Assembly: GCA_021790715.1 (NCBI GenBank)
Contig: JAJYGK010000152.1
Location: 1-7,799, forward strand
Length of the DNA: 7,799 nt
Direction: 5' to 3'
Source of the DNA: Chloroflexota bacterium
GTDB taxonomy: Bacteria; Chloroflexota; Limnocylindria; Limnocylindrales; CSP1-4
Position numbers and translations under genes: made by a program. Shown one piece after another: positions 1 through 6,012 of the stretch. Each line of letters begins with the position of its first letter. The first letter of the stretch is position 1. Under the pieces are notes generated by a model, which ran no database searches, was not told the DNA's origin, and worked only from the letters and a program-made list of their open reading frames with translations.

Positions 1-207
1 CGACCGCACCGCGGCCTCCGGCGCCACGATCGCGAGCCGCCGATCGCGGAGCGCCGCCTCGCGGGCGAGCAGCCGGAAGTTGATCCGGCTCGTGGCCACC
101 CGCGATCCGGGCGGCAGCACGAGCGCAACGTGCGGCTCGATCGACGCCCGGAGGCGCGCGACCGCGGTGGTGACCTCGTCGTCGACGTCGAGGTAATGGA
201 TCGCCAT
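1..207 (-). CDS. N-terminal fragment of a 'baseplate J/gp47 family'-annotated protein (3' end outside window)
   Basis: An open frame runs from an ATG at 207 off the left edge, giving 69 residues with no stop. It begins MAIHYLDVDDEVTTA. A hydrophobic strand follows (VALVLPPGSR, residues 27-36), then a helix (ATSRINFRLLARE, 38-50) and a second strand (RLAIVAPEA, 57-65), an alternating Rossmann-like start. From memory, this pattern matches the N-terminus of long Chloroflexota proteins that annotation pipelines call baseplate J/gp47 family. That name comes from a distant C-terminal similarity and does not show that the protein is a phage baseplate. The gene starts 16 bp after the FtsA-like stop codon, so the two are probably co-transcribed. 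The only ribosome-binding candidate is GAGG, about 15 nt before the ATG, which is far and weak. The frame is well supported by composition and position. The family name is moderately sure and the function is unknown. Confidence 0.72.
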   Translation of the reverse strand, partial: MAIHYLDVDDEVTTAVARLRASIEPHVALVLPPGSRVATSRINFRLLAREAALRDRRLAIVAPEAAVRS

Positions 208-223
208 CGGCGTCCAGTCTGCC

Positions 224-1486
224 TCACACCTTCATGGCGCGCAGCACGTGTCGGAGCGCGGCGTCGAGGGTCGATTCCTCCGATGCCATCTCCACCGCCT
301 GGTAGGCGAGGCCCATCGGCGTGACGTCCTGCTGGTCGACGAGCAGGCCGGTCTGGTCGACGACGCCGCGGACCTCACCGGGCGCCGCGACGGTCACCTC
401 GGGCGGACGCGCGAACGGGAGCCGCCTGGCAAACCCGGCGTCGCGCAGCGCAGCCTGGACCTCGGGGAGCCCGGCACCGCCGCCGCAGAGGTAGATGCGT
501 CCCGGCAGCAGATCGCCGGCCGACAGCTCCTCGAGGACCAGCTCGACGCCGGCCGACCAGACGGCGACGTCCTCCGCGACGACCGCCGCCACCCGGTCCC
601 GGTCCGGGACGTCCAGGCCCCGCGCATAGTCGATCTTGACCGCCTCGGCGCGCTGGAACGGCACGCCCAGCTGGTCCGCCAGGCTCTTGGTGAACGCGCG
701 ACCGCCGAGCGCGAACATGCGCGTCCCCTCGATGCCGCCGGCCCGCACGAGCGCGACGTCGGTGGTCCCGCCGCCGACGTCGACGAACAGCCCGCCCGAC
801 TGCTGCACCTGGTCGCCGCCCAGGCAGCGCGCGACGGCGAACGGCTCGGCGACGACGGCGAGCAGCTCCAGGTCGAGTTGCGCGGCGACGCTCTGCAGCG
901 CCCCCAGGTGCACGAGGGGCGCGAACGCGTTGAAGATCGAGATCCGCACGTGGCGGCCCTGGAACCCGACCGGGTTCGTGACGGGGTAGCCGTCGATCGC
1001 GGCCCCGGTCACGGCCGCGTGCACCAGGCGCACGTCGACGTTCGGCAGCCCCGTCTCCCAGGTGACCGCGCGCTCCGCCTCCCGCAGCGCCTCCCGCTGC
1101 ACCCCGTCGATGAGGTGCTGCAGCTCGGCCTCGCTGATCGGCTGGTCGGGCCGCTTGCGCTCCTGGGAGAGGGTCGTCGTGAAGCCCTTCACGAGCTCAC
1201 CGGCGATCCCCACGACGGCCTGGCTGGGCCGGAAGCCGGCCATCTCCTCGGCCTCCTGGAGCGCCGCCGCGCAGTTGTCGACGACGGCCGCGATGTCCGC
1301 GACCGTCCCGGACTGCATGTGCGCGAGGCCCTGGCGCTGGCGCCCGACGCCGCGCACATTGGCGTGGCCGGCCTCGTCGATCTCGAACGCGAGCGCCTTG
1401 GCGAACTCGGTGCCGACGTCGAGCGCGGTGCAGGCGGCAGGTGCCGCCTCCGCGTTCCGTCCGAGCAGCCGGCGCCAGAACGACAT
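224..1486 (-). CDS. FtsA/PilM-like actin-fold ATPase, 420 aa
   Basis: This protein belongs to the ASKHA (actin/Hsp70) fold, in the FtsA/PilM branch, whose members act on the inner face of the cytoplasmic membrane in division or pilus assembly. Visible motifs are phosphate-1 (ALDVGTEFAKAL, residues 21-32), phosphate-2 (FVDVGGGTTDVAL, 234-246) and the adenosine motif (IYLCGGGAGLPEV, 331-343). The region around 88-185 would hold the SHS2/1C subdomain. The N-terminus (SFWRRLLGR) and the C-terminus (about 405-420: hydrophobic L407, L411, V414, L415, M418; basic R412, R416, K419) both look amphipathic, as expected for membrane docking. The length fits FtsA (about 420) better than typical PilM (about 350). 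The ATG at 1486 lies 5 bp after the alaS stop, and the likely ribosome site GGGAG lies within the alaS 3' end, 12 nt away. The same frame stays open far upstream inside alaS, but that stretch is arginine-rich shadow. No ftsZ, ftsQ or pil genes are visible, so I give no symbol. Confidence 0.9.
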   Translation of the reverse strand: MSFWRRLLGRNAEAAPAACTALDVGTEFAKALAFEIDEAGHANVRGVGRQRQGLAHMQSGTVADIAAVVDNCAAALQEAEEMAGFRPSQAVVGIAGELVKGFTTTLSQERKRPDQPISEAELQHLIDGVQREALREAERAVTWETGLPNVDVRLVHAAVTGAAIDGYPVTNPVGFQGRHVRISIFNAFAPLVHLGALQSVAAQLDLELLAVVAEPFAVARCLGGDQVQQSGGLFVDVGGGTTDVALVRAGGIEGTRMFALGGRAFTKSLADQLGVPFQRAEAVKIDYARGLDVPDRDRVAAVVAEDVAVWSAGVELVLEELSAGDLLPGRIYLCGGGAGLPEVQAALRDAGFARRLPFARPPEVTVAAPGEVRGVVDQTGLLVDQQDVTPMGLAYQAVEMASEESTLDAALRHVLRAMKV

Positions 1487-1491
1487 CGCGC

Positions 1492-4242
1492 TCAGGCGCT
1501 CCCGTCGAGTGCGGCCGCCACGGCGGCACGCACCCGCTCGAGTGCCTCGCCCAGTCCCGCGCGCCGTGCGCCGCGACCCTGTGCCATCGCCGGCCGGCCG
1601 CCGCCCCGCCCCTCGATCGCGGGCACGCCGGCGCGCACCAGGTCGGCCGCCGAGACCCGGTCGACGAGGTCGTCGCTGACGGTGACGAAGAGGACCGGCT
1701 CGTCTGCCTCCATCCCGACCGCGACCACGCCCGATCCCAGCGCCCCGCGCAGATCGCGCGCCCAGCGCTTCATCTGCTCCTGGTCCTCGAACGGCCCGGC
1801 GTACGCCGCGACCCGGATCCCGTCGACCTCCGCCGCCGTCCGGGCCACGTCGGCCGGACGGGCCGCCCCGGCCGCGGCGCCTTCCCGGATCCGCCGCTCC
1901 AGCTCCTTCACGCGCGCCTGGAGCTCGGCGGCGCGCGCCGGCACCTGCGCCTCGTCCTGCGCTCCGAGCGTCTCGGCCGTGCGGGCCAGCAGCGAGAAAC
2001 GCGCGGCCACGAGCGCGTCCGCTGCCTCGCCGGTGACGGCCTCGATGCGCCGCATCCCCGAGCCGATCGAGCGCTCGGCGGTGACGAAGAACGATCCGAT
2101 CTGTCCGGTCGCCCGGCAGTGCGTGCCGCCGCACAGCTCGCGGCTGTAGTCCTGCACCGCCACCGTCCGCACCACCGCGCCGTACTTCTCGTCGAAGAAC
2201 GCGTCGGCCCCCGCCGCCAGCGCCTCCGCCATCGGCACGCGGGCAATGCTCACCGGGCGGTCGTCGCGGATGACCCTGCGCACCTCGGCCTCGATGGCGG
2301 CCGTCTCCTCGGCGGTCAGGGCCCGGTCCAGGGGGAAGTCGAAGCGCAGGTAGTCGGGCGCGACGAGCGAGCCCGCCTGCCGCGCCGAGGGCCCGACGAC
2401 GTTGCGCAGGGCCCGGTGCAGCAGGTGCGTGGCCGTGTGGTTGCGCATGATGCTCGCCCGCCGCCGCGCGTCCACCTGCGCGTCCACGAGATCCCCGACC
2501 CGGAGCGTCCCGTCGAGCCGTCCCCGGTGCACGTGGAGCTGGCCCACCGGCTTCTGGGTGTCCTCGACCTCGAAGACGACCCGTCCCTCCACCGACAGCG
2601 TCCCGCGGTCGCCGACCTGCCCGCCACCCTCGGCGTAGAACGGCGTCCGGTCGAGCAGGACCTCCGCCTCGGCCGAACCGGTCAGCTCGCCGTACTCCGT
2701 CCCGTCCCGCACGAGCGCGACGACCCGCGCCTCCGAGCCCGTGGTCTCGTACCCGACGAAGGTCGTCTCGCCGCTGCGCCGCAGGATCGACTCGAGGAGG
2801 CTGGCCTGCTGCGCCAGGCGGCTCAGCTCGCCCTTCGCCCCGGCCCGGGAGCGGGTGCGCTGCTCCTCGAGCGCCTCGTCGAAGCCCATCCGGTCCACGG
2901 CCACGCCGTACTCCGCGGCCAGCTCGACGGTGAGGTCGATCGGGAAACCGTACGTGTCGTGCAGGCGGAACGCCACGCCGCCGTCGAGCACGGGCGCATC
3001 GACGGGGAGCGTCTCCGGACGGCGCCCGACGACACGACTCCCGGGCACGTCGACGCCGAGGCCGGCCAGCGCCTCTTCCAGGTGGACCGTGCCGGACTCG
3101 AGCGTCCGGGCGAACTGCGTCTCCTCGCGCCGGAGCGCCTCGAGGATCGCCGGCCGCTGCTCCACGAGGTACGGGTACGCGTCGCGCATGACGTCGATCA
3201 CGACGTCGGCGGTCTGCGCCAGGAACGGCTCGCGCCGGCCGAGGAGCCGGCCGTGGCGCACCGCGCGTCGCACGATCCGCCGCAGCACGTACCCGCGGCC
3301 CTCGTTGGAGGGCAGAACCCCGTCGGAGATCAGGAACGTGGCGGCGCGCGAGTGGTCGGCGATGACCTGGTAGCTGAAGCGCTCCGCCTCGAACTCCTCC
3401 GGATCGTGGCCGAGCAGGTCGCGCATGCGGGCGTGGATCGGCGTGAAGAGGTCCGTGTCGTAGTTCGACGGGACGCCCTGGACGACGCTCGCCAGGCGCT
3501 CGAGGCCCATGCCGGTGTCGACGCTGCGGAACGGGAGCGGCTCCCGCCGGCCGTCGGGCTGCTGGTCGAACTCCATGAAGACGAGGTTCCAGACCTCGAG
3601 CCAGCGCGGGCACGTCTCCGAGTGGTCCGGGACGCACTCGGGCCCCTCGCTGAACTCGGCCCCGCGATCGAAATGGATCTCGCTGCAGCGGCCGCACGGG
3701 CCGGTCTCGGCCATGCGCCAGAAGTTCTTGTCGTCCCCGGCGTCCACGTTGCCCCAGCGCGCGATCCGCTCGGGCGACAGGCCGATCTCCTCGCGCCAGA
3801 CGGCGTAGGCCTCGTCGTCGTCGGTGTAGACGGTCGCCGCCAGGCGTTCGCCCGGGATCCCGAACCCCTCGGTCAGGAGCTCCCAGGCCCAGTGGATCGC
3901 CTCGCGCTTGAAGTAGTCGCCGAAGCTCCAGTTCCCGAGCATCTCGAAGAACGTGTGGTGCCGCGGGGTCCGGCCCACCTCCTCGAAGTCGTTGTGCTTG
4001 CCGGCGACGCGCAGGCAGCGCTGGACGTCCGTCGCGCGGGCGTACGTGCGCGGCTGACGACCCGTGAAGATGTCCTTGAACTGGACCATCCCGGCGTTCG
4101 TGAACAGGAGCGTCTGGTCGCCGGCCGGCACGAGGCTCGCACCGGGCACGACCTCGTGCCCGCGCTCGGCGAAGAACGCGAGGAAGCGGCGCCGGATCTC
4201 GTCCGAGGAGAGCGGGACGATCCGGGTATCACGATCGGGCAT
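1492..4242 (-). CDS. alaS: alanine--tRNA ligase (AlaRS), 916 aa, complete
   Basis: AlaRS charges tRNA-Ala with alanine in the cytoplasm and hydrolyses mischarged Ser- and Gly-tRNA-Ala. All expected parts are present in order. The class II catalytic core opens with SSLVP-type sequence and LLFTNAGMVQFKD (45-57). Motif 2 is around RCLRVAGKHNDFEEVGRT (75-92), and motif 3 is GMGLERL (244-250). The editing domain has zinc ligands H602 and H606 (NHTATHLLH) and C704 and H708 (RELCGGTHC). A coiled-coil-prone linker covers about 765-790. The C-terminal DHHA1/C-Ala domain carries the GRGGGRP element (878-884). Cysteines C183, C186, C203 and C211 lie in the catalytic-domain insertion. The length is slightly above E. 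coli AlaRS (about 875). The ATG at 4242 gives the usual distance to the first conserved block. There is no Shine-Dalgarno sequence; a TACCGT hexamer lies 7 nt upstream, suggesting a leaderless mRNA. It is the first gene of an operon with the FtsA-like gene. One deviation is GPCGRCSE where GPCGPCSE is usual. Confidence 0.98.
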   Translation of the reverse strand: MPDRDTRIVPLSSDEIRRRFLAFFAERGHEVVPGASLVPAGDQTLLFTNAGMVQFKDIFTGRQPRTYARATDVQRCLRVAGKHNDFEEVGRTPRHHTFFEMLGNWSFGDYFKREAIHWAWELLTEGFGIPGERLAATVYTDDDEAYAVWREEIGLSPERIARWGNVDAGDDKNFWRMAETGPCGRCSEIHFDRGAEFSEGPECVPDHSETCPRWLEVWNLVFMEFDQQPDGRREPLPFRSVDTGMGLERLASVVQGVPSNYDTDLFTPIHARMRDLLGHDPEEFEAERFSYQVIADHSRAATFLISDGVLPSNEGRGYVLRRIVRRAVRHGRLLGRREPFLAQTADVVIDVMRDAYPYLVEQRPAILEALRREETQFARTLESGTVHLEEALAGLGVDVPGSRVVGRRPETLPVDAPVLDGGVAFRLHDTYGFPIDLTVELAAEYGVAVDRMGFDEALEEQRTRSRAGAKGELSRLAQQASLLESILRRSGETTFVGYETTGSEARVVALVRDGTEYGELTGSAEAEVLLDRTPFYAEGGGQVGDRGTLSVEGRVVFEVEDTQKPVGQLHVHRGRLDGTLRVGDLVDAQVDARRRASIMRNHTATHLLHRALRNVVGPSARQAGSLVAPDYLRFDFPLDRALTAEETAAIEAEVRRVIRDDRPVSIARVPMAEALAAGADAFFDEKYGAVVRTVAVQDYSRELCGGTHCRATGQIGSFFVTAERSIGSGMRRIEAVTGEAADALVAARFSLLARTAETLGAQDEAQVPARAAELQARVKELERRIREGAAAGAARPADVARTAAEVDGIRVAAYAGPFEDQEQMKRWARDLRGALGSGVVAVGMEADEPVLFVTVSDDLVDRVSAADLVRAGVPAIEGRGGGRPAMAQGRGARRAGLGEALERVRAAVAAALDGSA

Positions 4243-4249
4243 CCCGCTA

Positions 4250-4255
4250 ACGGTA
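4250..4255 (-). promoter_or_regulatory. putative -10 element of a leaderless alaS promoter
   Basis: On the minus strand TACCGT is followed by 7 nt and then the alaS ATG at 4242, so transcription would start at or next to the start codon. No Shine-Dalgarno sequence is present in between. No convincing -35 hexamer is visible at 16-18 nt. The hexamer lies inside a 10-bp palindrome. TACGGT at 4255-4260 is an alternative -10 that would leave a short leader. The call is an inference from spacing and motif only. Confidence 0.45.
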
Positions 4256-4259
4256 CCGT
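4250..4259. promoter_or_regulatory. 10-bp perfect palindrome upstream of alaS (possible operator)
   Basis: ACGGTACCGT reads the same on both strands and is centred 12-13 bp before the alaS start codon, overlapping the putative -10 element. E. coli AlaRS is known to repress its own gene by binding a palindrome around the transcription start. A similar role here is conceivable but is inference only, and a 10-bp palindrome can arise by chance. Confidence 0.3.
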
Positions 4260-4366
4260 AGAAACTGGTTCATGGAGCGACGCGGAACGCACGGAAATCC
4301 GGGGTCCACGTCGGCCCGCCGGGGCCACGATCTGGGACCACGGGCGCGCCGCGCACGCGGGCCGCA

Positions 4367-4383
4367 GCACGGGCCCTTCGTGC
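4367..4383 (-). terminator. weak candidate terminator hairpin after the 91-aa membrane protein
   Basis: On the minus strand GCACG and CGTGC form a perfect 5-bp stem around a 7-nt loop, starting 8 nt after the stop codon of the small membrane protein. No U-tract follows, so it is not a classical intrinsic terminator. The position between two apparently separate transcription units is what makes it worth noting. Confidence 0.25.
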
Positions 4384-4391
4384 GGGTCCGG

Positions 4392-4667
4392 TCACGCCTG
4401 CCTGCTCGGCCCGAGGGTGCTCACGATCGCGACGATCGCCATCCCGACCCACGCGACGGCCGAGGAACTCAGCAACCCGAAATCGCCGATCCGGATGGGA
4501 TCGCCCAGGCGCGCCCCGAGTGCCTGGCCGGCGTAGGCGCCGAGGACCGCGGCCACGAGCAGGAAGGGCAGCCGGCCGCGCGCCTCTCCCCCGAGCATGA
4601 CGAACAGCGCCAGGTTCAGCACGCCCACGAGGACGGCAAGCACCATGGCGGGATCGAGGGTCGGCAC
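4392..4667 (-). CDS. small three-span membrane protein, 91 aa, unknown function
   Basis: Three hydrophobic segments are visible: about residues 8-27 (MVLAVLVGVLNLALFVMLGG), 32-51 and 62-85. The loop between the last two holds GARLGDPIRIGDFG. The mix of small residues and short polar loops looks like a genuine inner-membrane protein of the conserved-hypothetical kind found in GC-rich Chloroflexota. I cannot name a family. I chose the GTG at 4667 because TATCCT sits 7 nt before it, fitting a leaderless start; an ATG at 4646 (residue 8) is the alternative. There is no Shine-Dalgarno sequence before either. The gene lies 97 bp after the antiporter and 149 bp before alaS, probably as its own unit. 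Confidence 0.8.
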   Translation of the reverse strand: MPTLDPAMVLAVLVGVLNLALFVMLGGEARGRLPFLLVAAVLGAYAGQALGARLGDPIRIGDFGLLSSSAVAWVGMAIVAIVSTLGPSRQA

Positions 4668-4674
4668 GGGTCAC

Positions 4675-4680
4675 AGGATA
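4675..4680 (-). promoter_or_regulatory. putative -10 element of a leaderless promoter for the 91-aa membrane protein
   Basis: The minus strand reads TATCCT, then 7 nt (GTGACCC), then the GTG start at 4667. No Shine-Dalgarno sequence lies between. No -35 hexamer is recognisable upstream, where the sequence is almost pure G and C. The spacing is identical to that at alaS, which supports a shared promoter style. Inference from motif and spacing. Confidence 0.45.
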
Positions 4681-4691
4681 ACGGCCTGCGA

Positions 4692-4709
4692 CCGGGCGGC
4701 CCGACCCGG
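4692..4709 (-). terminator. weak candidate terminator hairpin after the antiporter
   Basis: CCGGG and CCCGG form a 5-bp stem with an 8-nt loop in the 97-bp gap between the antiporter and the 91-aa protein. There is no U-tract after it. It lies 11 bp upstream of the putative TATCCT -10 element, so it could equally be an operator-like site or a product of base composition. Confidence 0.2.
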
Positions 4710-4734
4710 CGACGGCGGGCCTCCGCCAGGGTTC

Positions 4735-4809
4735 CGAGCCGGCCGCCCCGGGCAATGGTCGGCCTCAGCCCGTTGGCTCGAGCCGGCCGTCCCGGGCGAC
4801 GTTCGGCCT
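4735..4809. repeat. imperfect direct repeat, 31-nt units 44 bp apart, at the antiporter 3' end
   Basis: Unit 1 (4735-4765) and unit 2 (4779-4809) match at 27 of 31 positions by my alignment; both begin CGAGCCGGCCG and end TCGGCCT. Unit 2 encodes the end of the antiporter (about residues 374-384). Unit 1 touches the first base of the stop codon and otherwise lies outside the gene. The 44-bp offset is not a multiple of 3, so the copy is out of frame with the gene. It looks like an old local duplication. Confidence 0.6.
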
Positions 4810-5931
4810 GCGGCCGGCCGATCGGGCGAGGACCGCGCTGGCACCGATCGAGATGGCGACGGCCGCCACCAGGGCGACGTAGACGTGGTCCGCGATCGCG
4901 CCGGCGGCCAGCAGGGTCGACGCGAGCACGAAGCTGAACTCGCCGATCTGCCCCAGCGACGTGGCGAGCTGCAGCGGGCGCGGCAGGCCGGACAGGCGCG
5001 CCAGCAGGAAGGCGACGCCGCTCTTCGTCACCACGATCAGCAGGAGGAAGAGCGCGAGCCAGGGCAGTCCTCGCAGGAGCAGTGCGGGGTCGAGGAGCAT
5101 CCCGATCCCGACGAAGAAGAGGACCGCGAGCAGGTCGCGGAACGGCAGCAGGCGGAGCCGGATCTCGCGGGTCGTCGGGCCTTCCGAGATCGCCAGGCCG
5201 CCCACGAACGCGGCCAGCGCGAGCGGCACCGAAAAGACGACGGCCCCGACACCGGCGATGGCCAGTCCCGAGCCCACCGACGTGATGAGGAAGAGGTCGT
5301 GCTGCTCGCGCACGTGCCAGGCGGCGCGCGGCAGCAGCCAGGCGACGACGACCGCGATGAGGATGAACAGCCCGAGCCCGGCGAGCGCGAGCGGCAGGGG
5401 CCGGGCGCGCGCGTCGAGGGCGGCCAGGAAGGCCATCGCCAGCGCCACGCCCGTCACGTCCTGGAGGATGCTCCAGCCCAGCAGCGCCTCCTCGGTCGCC
5501 GGGTCCGTCGTCCGCCGACGACTGCGCACGATGTTCACGACGACGACGGACGACGACATGGCGACGCACAGGCCCAGCGTGGCCGCGGCGATCGGCTCGA
5601 CCCCGGCCGCCAGCACGGCCGCGCCGGCGAGGAGCGTCGTCAGGAGGATCTGGAGGGGCGCGGCCCAGAAGAGGGAGTGCTGCTCGCGCCGGAGGCGCAG
5701 GATATCGACCTCGATCCCCACCTCGAACAGCAGCAGGACGACGCCGACGTCGGCGAGCAGTCCGACCTGGTGGCGGTCGGCAGCGAAACCGGGCGTGAAC
5801 GGCGAGACGATGAGGCCGAGCGCGAGGTAGCCGACGACCGCGGGCAGGCCGATTCGCCGGGCGAGCCAGCCCAGGCCGACGGCGGCCAGCAGCAGGATGC
5901 CGAGCTCGAGGACGGCGGCAGCGTTCTCCAC
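4765..5931 (-). CDS. CPA2-family cation:proton antiporter, membrane domain only, 388 aa
   Basis: An inner-membrane exchanger of the monovalent cation:proton antiporter-2 family (KefB/KefC/RosB relatives), moving Na+ or K+ against H+. About 12-13 hydrophobic spans cover residues 5-370. Family landmarks are GYLALGLIVSP (34-44), LLLFEVGIEV (66-75), the unwound-helix pair Q157-D158 in GWSILQDVTG, FVGGLAISE (242-250), LFFVGIGMLLDP (271-282), K303, and GQIGEFSFVLAS (327-338). The Gln-Asp pair resembles KefC rather than the Asp-Asp pair of electrogenic CPA2 exchangers. The protein stops about 20 residues after the last span, so the usual cytoplasmic RCK/TrkA-N domain is absent and no separate RCK gene is in the window. 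The start is GTG at 5931 with no Shine-Dalgarno sequence; TACGAT lies 6 nt upstream. An ATG at 5936 is out of frame. Ion specificity cannot be read from the sequence. Confidence 0.93.
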   Translation of the reverse strand: MENAAAVLELGILLLAAVGLGWLARRIGLPAVVGYLALGLIVSPFTPGFAADRHQVGLLADVGVVLLLFEVGIEVDILRLRREQHSLFWAAPLQILLTTLLAGAAVLAAGVEPIAAATLGLCVAMSSSVVVVNIVRSRRRTTDPATEEALLGWSILQDVTGVALAMAFLAALDARARPLPLALAGLGLFILIAVVVAWLLPRAAWHVREQHDLFLITSVGSGLAIAGVGAVVFSVPLALAAFVGGLAISEGPTTREIRLRLLPFRDLLAVLFFVGIGMLLDPALLLRGLPWLALFLLLIVVTKSGVAFLLARLSGLPRPLQLATSLGQIGEFSFVLASTLLAAGAIADHVYVALVAAVAISIGASAVLARSAGRRPNVARDGRLEPTG

Positions 5932-5937
5932 CCCATG

Positions 5938-5943
5938 ATCGTA
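5938..5943 (-). promoter_or_regulatory. putative -10 element of a leaderless antiporter promoter
   Basis: The minus strand reads TACGAT, then 6 nt, then the GTG start at 5931. A weak -35-like TTCGCG is found 17 nt upstream of the hexamer. There is no good Shine-Dalgarno sequence; the GGGG before GTG is too close. This is the third gene in the window with this layout. Confidence 0.42.
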
Positions 5944-5970
5944 TCGGGCCGGGGACGCCGCGCGAAGGGC

Positions 5971-5991
5971 CCGGGTCGGGCAGGCACCCGG
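5971..5991 (-). terminator. candidate hairpin between the 61-aa gene and the antiporter
   Basis: CCGGGT (5971-5976) and ACCCGG (5986-5991) form a perfect 6-bp stem with a 9-nt loop, 21 nt after the stop codon of the 61-aa gene and 27 bp before the antiporter -10 element. No U-tract follows. It could end the upstream transcript or act as a binding site. In such GC-rich DNA, chance is also possible. Confidence 0.3.
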
Positions 5992-6012
5992 TCGCAGGAC
6001 CAGACGGCGGGT

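Noticed and set aside
1..207. Reading the left-edge gene as phage or phage-tail-like machinery because of the baseplate J label
   Set aside because: Only 69 N-terminal residues are visible. They do not contain the baseplate J domain, and no sheath, tube, spike or other tail gene is in the window.
1487..3697. Upstream extension of the FtsA-like frame to 1157 residues
   Set aside because: The extra 737 residues lie within alaS in another frame and are arginine-rich. The protein proper begins at the ATG at 1486, right after the alaS stop.
4279..4312. T-box-like sequence in the alaS upstream region (GACGTGGACCCCGG, later CGTC)
   Set aside because: It lacks the full UGGNACC bulge sequence and there is no Stem I with a GCC specifier loop. 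The gap is 149 bp, and the promoter signal suggests a leaderless message that would exclude a riboswitch leader.
248..4536. Very long plus-strand open frames opposite alaS and the FtsA-like gene (633 and 1031 codons)
   Set aside because: They are antisense shadows of GC-rich coding sequence. They have Arg/Ala/Asp/His-rich composition, no domains and no ribosome sites, and the opposite strand has clear AlaRS and FtsA-like motifs.
4764..4782. Hairpin over the antiporter stop codon (CTC(g)AGCC / GGCTGAG, minus strand)
   Set aside because: It has a bulged 7-bp stem inside the coding end with no U-tract. It is better explained by the GC-rich direct repeat in the same place.
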